Part shown: one piece after another, positions 43,154 to 50,596 of the stretch | Numbering within the stretch: position 1 is the stretch's first letter | Layout of the letters: each line of letters opens with the position of its first letter | Source of the DNA: CAYUPI01 sp964446585 | GTDB taxonomy: Bacteria > Verrucomicrobiota > Verrucomicrobiia > Limisphaerales > UBA8199 | Assembly (NCBI GenBank): GCA_964446585.1 | Contig: CAYUPI010000023.1 | Span: 1 to 64,000 of the forward strand | Direction of reading: 5' to 3' | DNA length: 64,000 bases | Notes under the pieces: model-generated | The model's database searches: none | Told to the model about the DNA's origin: nothing | What the model saw: the letters and a program-made list of their open reading frames with translations, nothing else | Translations under genes and position numbers: made by a program

Positions 43154-43307
43154 GGCGGCTCCAAGTCTCATCTCGAAGTGCGCGCCTAGATTATACCATT
43201 TCCCAGGTGATAAAACATTTTTCCGAGTGTTTACAATCGCAGCGTAGTTGTGTAATTGCCGGCTTAAATCGGCCGTGGGAAATTAGAAGCAACTGAGCAC
43301 ACCATCT

Positions 43308-43670
43308 ATGAAACGGATTGAGCAGAATGAAATTTACGAACACCTGAGTCAGTTCCTGAAGAACAGAGGGGTTGACATGAAGGAAGGCTCCTACACGCGG
43401 CGGATTCAAAAGGGATGCTCGCTGTTGACCGACGCCGTGAACCTGACGCAGCAAGGCATGGAGAAGGCGAAGACCGAGATCGATAAAAGGTTGGAGCAAA
43501 TGCGGCAGGTCATTCATGAGAAAACCGCCCCGAAGGCGTCGGCCGGCCAGCCGCCGCCCGCCCAAAACAAAACGGCTCCGATACCGACAACCACTCCGAA
43601 TGCGCAAGCCGGAAAGAAGCAAAGCGGCAAGAGGAGCAAGCCCGCGTCCAAGAGCGGCCGCAAGAAGTAA
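43308..43670 (+). CDS. Conserved protein with histone-like basic tail
   Basis: This 120-residue protein has two parts. Residues 1-70 are helical, with IYEHLSQFLKNRGVDMKEG and KGCSLLTDAVNLTQQGMEKA, then KTEIDKRLEQMRQVIHE. From about residue 72 the tail is Pro/Ala/Thr-rich and ends in Lys/Arg/Ser (KKQSGKRSKPASKSGRKK), like eukaryotic or Verrucomicrobial histone H1-type tails. DNA binding is therefore possible, but not shown. It lies between tRNA-Arg and the convergent suf genes. Confidence 0.55.
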   Translation: MKRIEQNEIYEHLSQFLKNRGVDMKEGSYTRRIQKGCSLLTDAVNLTQQGMEKAKTEIDKRLEQMRQVIHEKTAPKASAGQPPPAQNKTAPIPTTTPNAQAGKKQSGKRSKPASKSGRKK

Positions 43671-43802
43671 GATCGCCAGGGAGCGGCAGCCACCGACGTC
43701 AGTCGGCGCATTTTTTCATCCGAAAGCAGATCAGCCCGACTGATGTCAGCGACTACAGGAGCGCGCATCGCGACCCATCCACCCATGCCCGGCGCCGCGC
43801 GC

Positions 43803-44576
43803 TCAGGCAGGCACAGCTTCGCTGGTGGCAATCCACTCGTAGCCCTTTTCCTCCAGGTCCAGAGCGAGTTGCTTGTCGCCGGTGCGGACGATGCGGCCGT
43901 CGTAGAGCACATGGACGAAATCCGGCACGATATAGTTGAGCAGCCGCTGATAATGCGTGATAACGAGCTGCGCGTTGTCGGGCCGTTTGAGTTTGTTGAC
44001 GCCATGAGCAACTATCTTGAGCGCATCAATGTCGAGGCCGGAATCGGTTTCGTCCAGGATGGCCAGCTTGGGCTCAAGCACGGCCATCTGGAAGATTTCG
44101 TTGCGCTTTTTTTCGCCGCCGGAGAAGCCTTCATTGACCGAGCGCCGCAGCAGGTCTTCGCTCAACTCAAGGAGCTTCACCTTTTCTTTCACCAACGCGA
44201 GGAATTCATACGCGTCAAGTGGTGGCTGGCCTTTGTGTTTTCGAATTTCGTTCAGAGCCGAATTTAAAAAATAAGTGCTGTTGACACCCGGGATTTCTAC
44301 CGGGTACTGGAACGCGAGAAAGAGGCCTTCGCGAGCGCGCTCCTCCGGATCGATGTCGAGCAAATCCTTGCCGTTGTATAGAACCTGGCCGGAGGTAATG
44401 TCATAGCCTTCGCGCCCGGCCAGAACGGCCGCGAGCGTGCTTTTGCCGCTACCGTTCGGCCCCATCACTGCATGGACCTCGCCCGCGGAAATGGTTAAGT
44501 TAATCCCTTTGAGGATTTGTTTGTCCTCAACTCCGGCGTTCAGCTCTTTAATTTCGAGGATTGGTTGGTTATGCAT
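43803..44576 (-). CDS. sufC: Fe-S assembly ATPase SufC
   Basis: This 257-residue ABC ATPase of the SUF iron-sulfur assembly scaffold has Walker A GPNGSGKS, a Q-loop in LFLAFQYPVEIPG, the signature FSGGEKKR, Walker B LAILDETDSGLD and the H-loop VITHYQR. The SufC-specific DETDSGLDIDAL and YVHVLYDGRIVRTG-like end are clear. SufC powers the SufB-SufC-SufD scaffold. The start overlaps the toxin gene by 8 bp, so translation may be coupled to an embedded toxin-antitoxin pair. sufD and sufS are not in the window. Confidence 0.96.
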   Translation of the reverse strand: MHNQPILEIKELNAGVEDKQILKGINLTISAGEVHAVMGPNGSGKSTLAAVLAGREGYDITSGQVLYNGKDLLDIDPEERAREGLFLAFQYPVEIPGVNSTYFLNSALNEIRKHKGQPPLDAYEFLALVKEKVKLLELSEDLLRRSVNEGFSGGEKKRNEIFQMAVLEPKLAILDETDSGLDIDALKIVAHGVNKLKRPDNAQLVITHYQRLLNYIVPDFVHVLYDGRIVRTGDKQLALDLEEKGYEWIATSEAVPA

Positions 44577-44877
44577 CGTTTGTAAGATCGGGTTCGCCTC
44601 GCGCGCTATGCCATACTCGGAGCACGTTGACGACCTTTGATTCGCTCATCACTTCATAAAAGATACGGTAACTGCCAAAAACGATTTCCCGAATTGTGCC
44701 GCTTGAGCGGCGAGGGTAGGCGGGCCCGATGAACGGAAATGTTTCCAGTATGCTCACATGGTCCATTATTCCCCGCCCCACCTTCCGGGACGCCGACGGA
44801 TTGTCGCGCGAGACAAATGTGCAAATCTGCTTCAGGTCCGAAATTGCCGAATCGGTCCAGATTACTTTGAAATCCAT
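44569..44877 (-). CDS. ParE/RelE-type toxin
   Basis: This 102-residue protein of the ParE/RelE fold reads FKVIWTDSAISDLKQICTFV, then ASRKVGRGIMDHVSILETFP, GPAYPRRSSGTIREIVFGSY and RIFYEVMSESKVVNVLRVWH. The order beta-helix-helix-beta-beta-beta with the closing VLRVWHSARGE is typical. ParE proteins poison gyrase, and RelE proteins cut mRNA on ribosomes; the two cannot be told apart here. The 5' end overlaps the antitoxin by 16 bp, and the 3' end overlaps sufC by 8 bp. It is therefore embedded between sufB and sufC. Confidence 0.86.
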   Translation of the reverse strand: MDFKVIWTDSAISDLKQICTFVSRDNPSASRKVGRGIMDHVSILETFPFIGPAYPRRSSGTIREIVFGSYRIFYEVMSESKVVNVLRVWHSARGEPDLTNDA

Positions 44878-45047
44878 GCCTCAAACAAATCCCTCACCTC
44901 GGCATGAGATTTCACGCGGCCAGCCGCCACGTCTTGCTTGCCTTTGCGAATTGCGGCCATTATTTGCAACTCTTCTGCAATCTCCTGCATTGAGGCATTG
45001 TCGGGCAAGTTAGCTATGGCTTCAATGGCTACGTCTTTGTCTTTCAT
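44862..45047 (-). CDS. Antitoxin partner of the ParE/RelE-type toxin
   Basis: This 61-residue acidic-to-neutral helical protein starts at ATG 45047; the frame also opens at 45062. It reads KDVAIEAIANLPDNASMQEI, then AEELQIMAAIRKGKQDVAAG and RVKSHAEVRDLFEAW. The pattern 'LPDNAS(M/W)xEIxExLxxxAAIRxGxxDxxxGRxxSHEEV' is typical of small antitoxins upstream of ParE toxins. The start lies 16 bp after the sufB stop, and the stop overlaps the toxin. It would neutralise the toxin and probably bind DNA through its N-terminus. Confidence 0.8.
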   Translation of the reverse strand: MKDKDVAIEAIANLPDNASMQEIAEELQIMAAIRKGKQDVAAGRVKSHAEVRDLFEAWISK

Positions 45048-45063
45048 CGCAATCCCTTCCATT

Positions 45064-46512
45064 TCACCCTACACTTCCTTCGAGGCTCACTCCAAGCAAT
45101 TTCTGCGCTTCGACGGCGAACTCCATCGGCAACTCGCGAAACACTTCCTTGCAGAAGCCGTTGACGATCATGTTTACCGCGTCCTGCGTCTCGAGGCCGC
45201 GCTGGTTGCAATAGAAAATCTGGTCATCGCCAATTTTCGAAGTCGAGGCTTCGTGCTCGACCCGCGCGGTTGTATTTTTCGCCTCGATGTATGGGAAGGT
45301 ATGCGCGCCGCATTTGTTGCCCAGCAGCAACGAATCGCATTGCGAGAAATTGCGGGCATTCGTCGCGCTCTTCTGGATTTTCACCAGCCCGCGATAGCTG
45401 TTTTGGCCGTGCCCGGCCGAGATGCCTTTGGACACGATCGTGCTGCGGGTGTTTTTGCCGACGTGGACCATCTTCGTGCCGGTATCGGCCTGTTGGTAAT
45501 TGTTCGTTACTGCCACCGAATAAAATTCGCCGATAGAATTATCGCCCAGCAGAATGCAACTAGGATATTTCCACGTGATGGCAGAGCCGGTCTCGACCTG
45601 GGTCCAGGAAATTTTTGAGTTCTTCCCTTTGCAGAGGCCGCGCTTGGTGACGAAGTTGTAGATGCCGCCGCGGCCTTGCGCGTCGCCCGGATACCAGTTC
45701 TGCACGGTGGAATACTTAATCTGCGCGTTGTCCAGGGCGATGAGTTCGACGACGGCGGCATGGAGCTGGTGCTCGTCGCGCATGGGGGCGGTGCAGCCTT
45801 CGAGATAGCTCACCGAGCTGCCCTCTTCGGCCACGATGAGCGTGCGCTCGAACTGGCCGGTATTGGCCGCATTGATGCGGAAATAGGTGGAAAGCTCCAT
45901 CGGGCAGCGGACGCCTTTCGGGATGAAGCAGAACGAGCCATCGCTGAACACAGCGGCGTTGAGCGCGGCAAAAAAATTGTCGGAGGGCGGCACGACCATG
46001 CCGAGGTATTTTTGCACCAGCTCCGGATGATCCTGAACCGCCTCGGAAAAGGAACAGAAAATGATTCCCTTCTCCGCTAATTGCTTCTGGAAAGTAGTGC
46101 CCACTGACACACTGTCGAACACCGCGTCCACCGCCACGCCGGCCAGCCGCTCGCGTTCTTTCAAAGGGATGCCCAGCTTCTCGTAGGTTTCCAGTAATTT
46201 CGGGTCCACCTCGTCCAGGCTCTTCGGGCCCTCGCCCTTTTTCTTAGGGGCGGAGTAATAAACGGCCTTCTGGTAATCGATCGGCGGATAGTGAACGTGG
46301 GGCCACTTTGGCTCCACCATCTTAAGCCAATGCCGGTATGCCTTGAGCCGCCATTCCAGCATGAACTCCGGTTCGTTTTTCTTGGCCGAAATCAGCCGGA
46401 TAATCTCCTCGTTCAAACCGGGCGGCGCCGAATCGGCTTCCACGTCGGTGTAGAACCCGTACTTGTACTCTCGCTGGACGAGGCCTTCGATGGTTTCGGT
46501 TGCTGTGCTCAT
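45064..46512 (-). CDS. sufB: Fe-S assembly scaffold protein SufB
   Basis: This 482-residue SufB has the family's order: YKYGFYTDVEADSAPPGLNE near the N-terminus, LEWRLKAYRHWLKM, VPPSDNFFAALNAAVFSDGS, GVRCPMELSTYFRINAANTG, LIVAEEGSSVSYLEGCTAPM, then KRGLCKGKNSKISWTQVE and SKGISAGHGQNSYRGLVKI. The Cys in LEGCTAP and the nearby Cys/Glu residues are the candidate cluster ligands. It is the core scaffold of the SUF system. It lies 75 bp downstream of a Fur-family gene, and the order fur-sufB-antitoxin-toxin-sufC on one strand suggests iron or oxidative control of the operon. Confidence 0.97.
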   Translation of the reverse strand: MSTATETIEGLVQREYKYGFYTDVEADSAPPGLNEEIIRLISAKKNEPEFMLEWRLKAYRHWLKMVEPKWPHVHYPPIDYQKAVYYSAPKKKGEGPKSLDEVDPKLLETYEKLGIPLKERERLAGVAVDAVFDSVSVGTTFQKQLAEKGIIFCSFSEAVQDHPELVQKYLGMVVPPSDNFFAALNAAVFSDGSFCFIPKGVRCPMELSTYFRINAANTGQFERTLIVAEEGSSVSYLEGCTAPMRDEHQLHAAVVELIALDNAQIKYSTVQNWYPGDAQGRGGIYNFVTKRGLCKGKNSKISWTQVETGSAITWKYPSCILLGDNSIGEFYSVAVTNNYQQADTGTKMVHVGKNTRSTIVSKGISAGHGQNSYRGLVKIQKSATNARNFSQCDSLLLGNKCGAHTFPYIEAKNTTARVEHEASTSKIGDDQIFYCNQRGLETQDAVNMIVNGFCKEVFRELPMEFAVEAQKLLGVSLEGSVG

Positions 46513-46587
46513 TTCAAATAAATCGTAAAACGTGAAACGTCATCGCCCTCATTCACCATTCCCTCGGTTTCATGAGGCGCGGTCACA

Positions 46588-47022
46588 CTATTTTTCCCGG
46601 CCGCTGCACGAGGGACACCGGCCATGAACCGCGACGTCAAACCTCTCAGCCTTGAACCCTTTTGGCAGCGTCAGCCGCGGCTTGGGCGGCAAGTCGATAT
46701 CGAATACTCCTGCGCAGACATCGCAATAAAAATGGTAATGCTCGCTCATGTTCGGGCAAAAATGGGTCGCACCGCGATCGAGCGTCACCTGCCGGACCAG
46801 GCCGCATTTGACCAGCGCGTCCAGACAATTATAAACGGTAGCCATGGAGATATTGGGCAAATCGTTTTTGGCCCGGATGAAGACCTGTTCGGCGGTCGGA
46901 TGATCGCGTTTGTGCAATAAGACAGCATAGACTTGCTGGCGCTGCGGCGTGAAACGAAACCCGCCGGTCGCCAGCCGATGATTCAAGCGATCATTGACTT
47001 TCTTTCCCGGGGCCGTTCTCAT
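46588..47022 (-). CDS. Fur-family transcriptional regulator (possibly PerR-like or SUF regulator)
   Basis: This 144-residue regulator starts at ATG 47022. The winged helix is FRFTPQRQQVYAVLLHKRDH, PTAEQVFIRAKNDLP and SMATVYNCLDALVKCGLVRQ. The dimerisation/metal part has SEHYHFYCDVCAGVFDID and ends in VHGRCPSCSG, which gives two CxxC zinc motifs. It is co-directional with sufB 75 bp downstream, so it probably controls the suf operon in response to iron or oxidative stress. A TTGACA/TAGCGT promoter with 17-bp spacing (47055-47060, 47032-47037) and a 7-1-7 Fur/PerR-like box (47063-47079) lie upstream. The subtype is not certain. Confidence 0.92.
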   Translation of the reverse strand: MRTAPGKKVNDRLNHRLATGGFRFTPQRQQVYAVLLHKRDHPTAEQVFIRAKNDLPNISMATVYNCLDALVKCGLVRQVTLDRGATHFCPNMSEHYHFYCDVCAGVFDIDLPPKPRLTLPKGFKAERFDVAVHGRCPSCSGREK

Positions 47023-47031
47023 AACATTCAA

Positions 47032-47060
47032 ACGCTAGGCTGCGGGTGGTCCGTTGTCAA
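47032..47060 (-). promoter_or_regulatory. Sigma-70-like promoter of the Fur-family gene
   Basis: On the minus strand TTGACA (47060-47055) is followed after exactly 17 bp by TAGCGT (47037-47032). The -35 is a consensus match and the -10 weak. The predicted start site would be within a few bases of the ATG at 47022, so the transcript would have almost no leader. Confidence 0.5.
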
Positions 47061-47062
47061 TA

Positions 47063-47079
47063 TTTGGAATAATTCTAAA
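47063..47079. promoter_or_regulatory. Candidate Fur/PerR-type box
   Basis: TTTGGAATAATTCTAAA is an inverted repeat with one mismatch around a central A (8-1-8), matching the 7-1-7 design of Fur and PerR boxes. It lies immediately upstream of the -35 hexamer of the Fur-family gene, which suggests autoregulation. Confidence 0.55.
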
Positions 47080-47253
47080 TAGTCCCCGCAGGCGCCCCCC
47101 GGGCATTCACGCGAATTCTGTGCTTGACTCAGGTCGCCAGTCAGTCCATATAAATTCTTAGAAGGGGTCAATAGCGCGTCTATGTGCTGGCGGTACCCCG
47201 GCGGGGTCAGTTTGAGACCTTGCGTTCATAGCTAGACCAACCGAAAGTATATT

Positions 47254-48102
47254 ATGGACTGTGAGCGGATTTTGGCATTCCCAAGGACAGCCAACGGCGG
47301 GCAACGGAAGCGCGCATTCACGCTGATTGAACTGCTCGTCGTGATTGCGATCATCGCGATACTGGCGGCCATGCTGCTGCCAGCGCTAAGCCGAGCCAAG
47401 TGCAGAGCTCAGGCGACGCAGTGCATTTCCAACAACAAGCAGATGGGACTGGCGTGGTGGATGTACGCCGATGATAACCGGGATAACCTGGTGCCCAACC
47501 ACGACGGCGGCACCAAGAGCTACGACCTGAGCTGGGTACCGGGCTGGTTGGATTTCACCGTGAATAACAGGGACAATACCAACAAGAATTACCTGACTCT
47601 TTCAAAGATCTCGCCGTACACCAAGAACCTTGGCATCTATAAGTGTCCGGCCGACATTTACCTTTGCAAGGAGGGTGGAGTATTGATGCCCCGGGTACGC
47701 AGCGTAGGCATGAATGGATTTATTGAAGGCGGAGCTTACAACGACCACAAGCCAGGCGACTCCCATTGGTTTGCCGGCTGGTGGAGCTATCAGAAAATGA
47801 CCGACATCAGGAACCCGCCTCCTTCGAAACTGTGGGTGTTTGTGGATGAGCATCCCGACAGCATCAACGATGGATGGACTATCACGGGCGTGACGGATCC
47901 CAATAACTGGACGGATTTGCCAGCCAGTTATCACTGTGGCGCGGCGGGTTTTTGCTTTGCCGACGGCCATGCTGAGATTCACCATTGGCAGGAGAAAAGC
48001 ACGCTTGTTCGAGTCACCCAGCAGCAGTACAACGGTTTTCCGGCCCCCAACAGCCGAGACATCAAATGGGTGATCGAACGTTCCTCAGCCAAGAGCAGAT
48101 AG
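47254..48102 (+). CDS. Secreted prepilin-like protein (type II secretion G-like leader, H-X9-DG-type)
   Basis: This 282-residue protein has a short basic leader and the type IV pilin-like segment RAFTLIELLVVIAIIAILAA, with the Phe+1 and Glu+5 of prepilins. The mature part has CISNNKQMGLAWWMYADDNR, WVPGWLDF, IYKCPAD and the C-terminal CGAAGFCFADGHAEIHHW. This family, which has a DG(H/S) motif near the end, is greatly expanded in Verrucomicrobiota, Lentisphaerae and Planctomycetes. The leader is probably cut by PilD-type peptidase. Its role is unknown, possibly a pseudopilin of a secretion system or a surface fibre. It is divergent from the Fur gene. Confidence 0.9.
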   Translation: MDCERILAFPRTANGGQRKRAFTLIELLVVIAIIAILAAMLLPALSRAKCRAQATQCISNNKQMGLAWWMYADDNRDNLVPNHDGGTKSYDLSWVPGWLDFTVNNRDNTNKNYLTLSKISPYTKNLGIYKCPADIYLCKEGGVLMPRVRSVGMNGFIEGGAYNDHKPGDSHWFAGWWSYQKMTDIRNPPPSKLWVFVDEHPDSINDGWTITGVTDPNNWTDLPASYHCGAAGFCFADGHAEIHHWQEKSTLVRVTQQQYNGFPAPNSRDIKWVIERSSAKSR

Positions 48103-48186
48103 GCAGCCGGCTCTTCACCACAAGCTCGCCTCGCGCTCGCGCATAATTCGCATCCTGCACATAAGGCTTTTCAAGGTACTCAGCCC

Positions 48187-50589
48187 TCAGGTTGCGCCGC
48201 CACGCGAAGCCACTGTCGCTGAACCTCCCGGCGCGGTGGCTGTTGACACAGACTCGCTTCCGGGCTTCTGACCGGCGGACTCCGGCGACCGGGACGTACC
48301 CGCAGAGGCAGGCGCGGAGACATTAGGCGTTCGCGCGGGCTCCGGACGGAAAACAAGGATGGCGAGTGGTGGGAGGCCAAATTCGGCGGAGCAGGGTTGG
48401 TTGTGGGTCGCGAGGTCTTCGGCAATGACGCCGCCCAAGTTTCCAACATTGCTCCCTCCATAAATGGAGGCATCGCTATTTAGCACCTCCAGCCATTTGC
48501 CCGGCAAGGGCAGACCAAGACGATACCGCAGCCGGGGCACTGGAGTCAGATTCATGATAACGGCCAGCTGGCTGCCGCGCCCGGGTGCGCAGCGCAGGAA
48601 CGACAAGACGCTGTGCTGATGGTCCTGCCAATCAATCCATTGAAATCCTTCGGGATCAAAATCGGCGTGCCACAGGCCGGCCTCGGCCAGATACAGCTTG
48701 TTCAGGTCCTGGACGAAGCGCTGTACGCCGCGGTGATATGGTCCGGCCTCGAGCAAGCGCCAGTCCAGCTCGGCGTTGGCGTTCCATTCCGCCCGTTGGC
48801 CAAACTCGCCGCCCATAAACAACAACATTTTGCCAGGGAAGAGCCATTGGTACCCCAGCAGCGCGCGCAGGTTTGCAAATTTCTGCCAATCATCGCCCGG
48901 CATGCGGCCCAGCAATGAGCCCTTGCCGTGCACCACTTCATCATGCGACAGCGGCAGAATAAAATTCTCATGATGATGGTACAACATGGCGAACGTCAGG
49001 TCGTTTTGATGATGCTTCCGGTGGACCGGTTCCCGTTTAAAATAGACTAGTGTGTCGTGCATCCAGCCCATGTTCCACTTGAAGGAAAAGCCCAATCCTC
49101 CCGCGTACGGCGGCCGCGTCACTTGCGGCCACGCAGTGGACTCTTCGGCGATCGTCATTACGCCGGGGAATTCCGTGTGAACGAGATGGTTGAATTTGCG
49201 CAGGAAATCGATGGCTTCCAGATTCTCGCGTCCGCCGTATTTGTTGGGAATCCACTGGCCCGGTTTGCGTGAATAGTCCAGGTAAAGCATCGAAGCGACC
49301 GCATCGACGCGCAGACCATCGACGTGGAAGCGCTCGCACCAGAAGAGCGCGTTGGCGAGCAGGAAATTGACCACCTCATGCCGCCCATAATTGAAGATGA
49401 GCGTGCCCCAATCCTGGTGTGCTCCTTTGCGCGGGTCTTCATGCTCATAAAGTGCGGTGCCATCAAAACGTGCCAGCGCCCAGTCATCCCGCGGAAAATG
49501 GGCTGGTACCCAATCGACGATCACTCCGAAACCCGCCTGGTGCAACGCATTGATCAAGAATTGGAAATCATCCGGCGTCCCGTATCGGCTGGTGGGCGCA
49601 AAAAAACCGGTCACCTGGTAGCCCCACGATGGATAGAACGCGTGCTCTGCCACGGGCATGAATTCCACGTGCGTGAACGCCATCTCGCACAGGTATTTGA
49701 TCAGCGGTTCGGCCAGCTCGCGATAGCTCAGCGATTCTGTTTTGGTTTTCTTCCGCCAGGAACCGAGATGGATCTCGTATATGCTCAGGGGCGAGCGGAA
49801 AATATCCGCCTGCCGACGCTGCGCCAGCCAGGCCTCATCGGTCCAGGAAAACTTGCGATTGTCCCAAACAATCGCCGCATTCTTCGGCGGCACTTCGAAG
49901 AAGAAACCGTAGGGATCGGTTTTCATCCCCACTTTCCCATGCTGGTTCCGCATTTCGAATTTGTAATGCGCGCCCTCGGCAACTCCCGGGACAAAAATCT
50001 CCCACACGCCCGAGGAACCGAGCGAGCGCATCTGATGCCCCCGCCCGTCCCAGCCATTGAAATCGCCGACCACGCTCACCTGCTGGGCGTTGGGCGCCCA
50101 AACTGCGAAACTCGTTCCCCCGACGCCATCAATCGTGCGAAGCTGAGCGCCGAGCTTGTCGTAAATCTTGTACTCATCGCCCTTGCCAAAGAGATACAAA
50201 TCCGATTCGCCGAGCGTCGGCAGGAACGAATAAGGATCGCGGGTTCGGCGGACCACACCTGCGGCGTCGGTCAGGAGCAGGTCATACGCATAAACGCGGC
50301 TGGCCTCGCTGGTCGCCGCTTCGAATACCGGTGTATTGCTGACTCGCTTCAGCTCGAACGTGGGCATCTCCTTTTCGAGGACCGGCTGAACCTCGACCCG
50401 GACCGCATTTGGCGCCAAGGCACGGACGATCACGCCCGAGCCATCCCCGAGCGGGTGCATCCCAAGCAATTCATGCGGGGAGCGGCTTTTTGCTTCGAGG
50501 AGGCTTTGAAGATCCTGTTGGGTCAATCCCACGGCTCTGCGAACGTAGCGAAGAGAGTGCAGCTCTCCAAGCCTCAAATCCCGCGCCAA
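48187..50589 (-). CDS. glgB: 1,4-alpha-glucan branching enzyme GlgB
   Basis: This 800-residue enzyme adds alpha-1,6 branches to glycogen. The N-terminal CBM48 domains contain PHELLGMHPLGDGSGV, FAVWAPNAQQVSVVGDFNGW and GVWEIFVPGVAEGAHYKFEM. The GH13 barrel has YEIHLGSWR, THVEFMPVAEHAFYPSWGYQ, GLRVDAVASMLYLDYSR (nucleophile Asp), VMTIAEESTAWP (acid Glu) and LPLSHDEVVHGKGS (third Asp). A 50-residue C-terminal tail is Ser/Pro/Ala/Thr-rich (ASAGTSRSPESAGQKPGSES) and is unusual for GlgB. The start is TTG at 50589, with GTG 50535 as alternative. It lies 7 bp downstream of the secreted protein gene at 50597, on the same strand. Confidence 0.95.
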   Translation of the reverse strand: MARDLRLGELHSLRYVRRAVGLTQQDLQSLLEAKSRSPHELLGMHPLGDGSGVIVRALAPNAVRVEVQPVLEKEMPTFELKRVSNTPVFEAATSEASRVYAYDLLLTDAAGVVRRTRDPYSFLPTLGESDLYLFGKGDEYKIYDKLGAQLRTIDGVGGTSFAVWAPNAQQVSVVGDFNGWDGRGHQMRSLGSSGVWEIFVPGVAEGAHYKFEMRNQHGKVGMKTDPYGFFFEVPPKNAAIVWDNRKFSWTDEAWLAQRRQADIFRSPLSIYEIHLGSWRKKTKTESLSYRELAEPLIKYLCEMAFTHVEFMPVAEHAFYPSWGYQVTGFFAPTSRYGTPDDFQFLINALHQAGFGVIVDWVPAHFPRDDWALARFDGTALYEHEDPRKGAHQDWGTLIFNYGRHEVVNFLLANALFWCERFHVDGLRVDAVASMLYLDYSRKPGQWIPNKYGGRENLEAIDFLRKFNHLVHTEFPGVMTIAEESTAWPQVTRPPYAGGLGFSFKWNMGWMHDTLVYFKREPVHRKHHQNDLTFAMLYHHHENFILPLSHDEVVHGKGSLLGRMPGDDWQKFANLRALLGYQWLFPGKMLLFMGGEFGQRAEWNANAELDWRLLEAGPYHRGVQRFVQDLNKLYLAEAGLWHADFDPEGFQWIDWQDHQHSVLSFLRCAPGRGSQLAVIMNLTPVPRLRYRLGLPLPGKWLEVLNSDASIYGGSNVGNLGGVIAEDLATHNQPCSAEFGLPPLAILVFRPEPARTPNVSAPASAGTSRSPESAGQKPGSESVSTATAPGGSATVASRGGAT

Positions 50590-50596
50590 CTCCGCA

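Noticed and set aside
43039..43296. A short plus-strand frame over tRNA-Arg
   Set aside because: Its translation (GRTRTCNLLIRSQKL) is the typical shadow of the tRNA gene.
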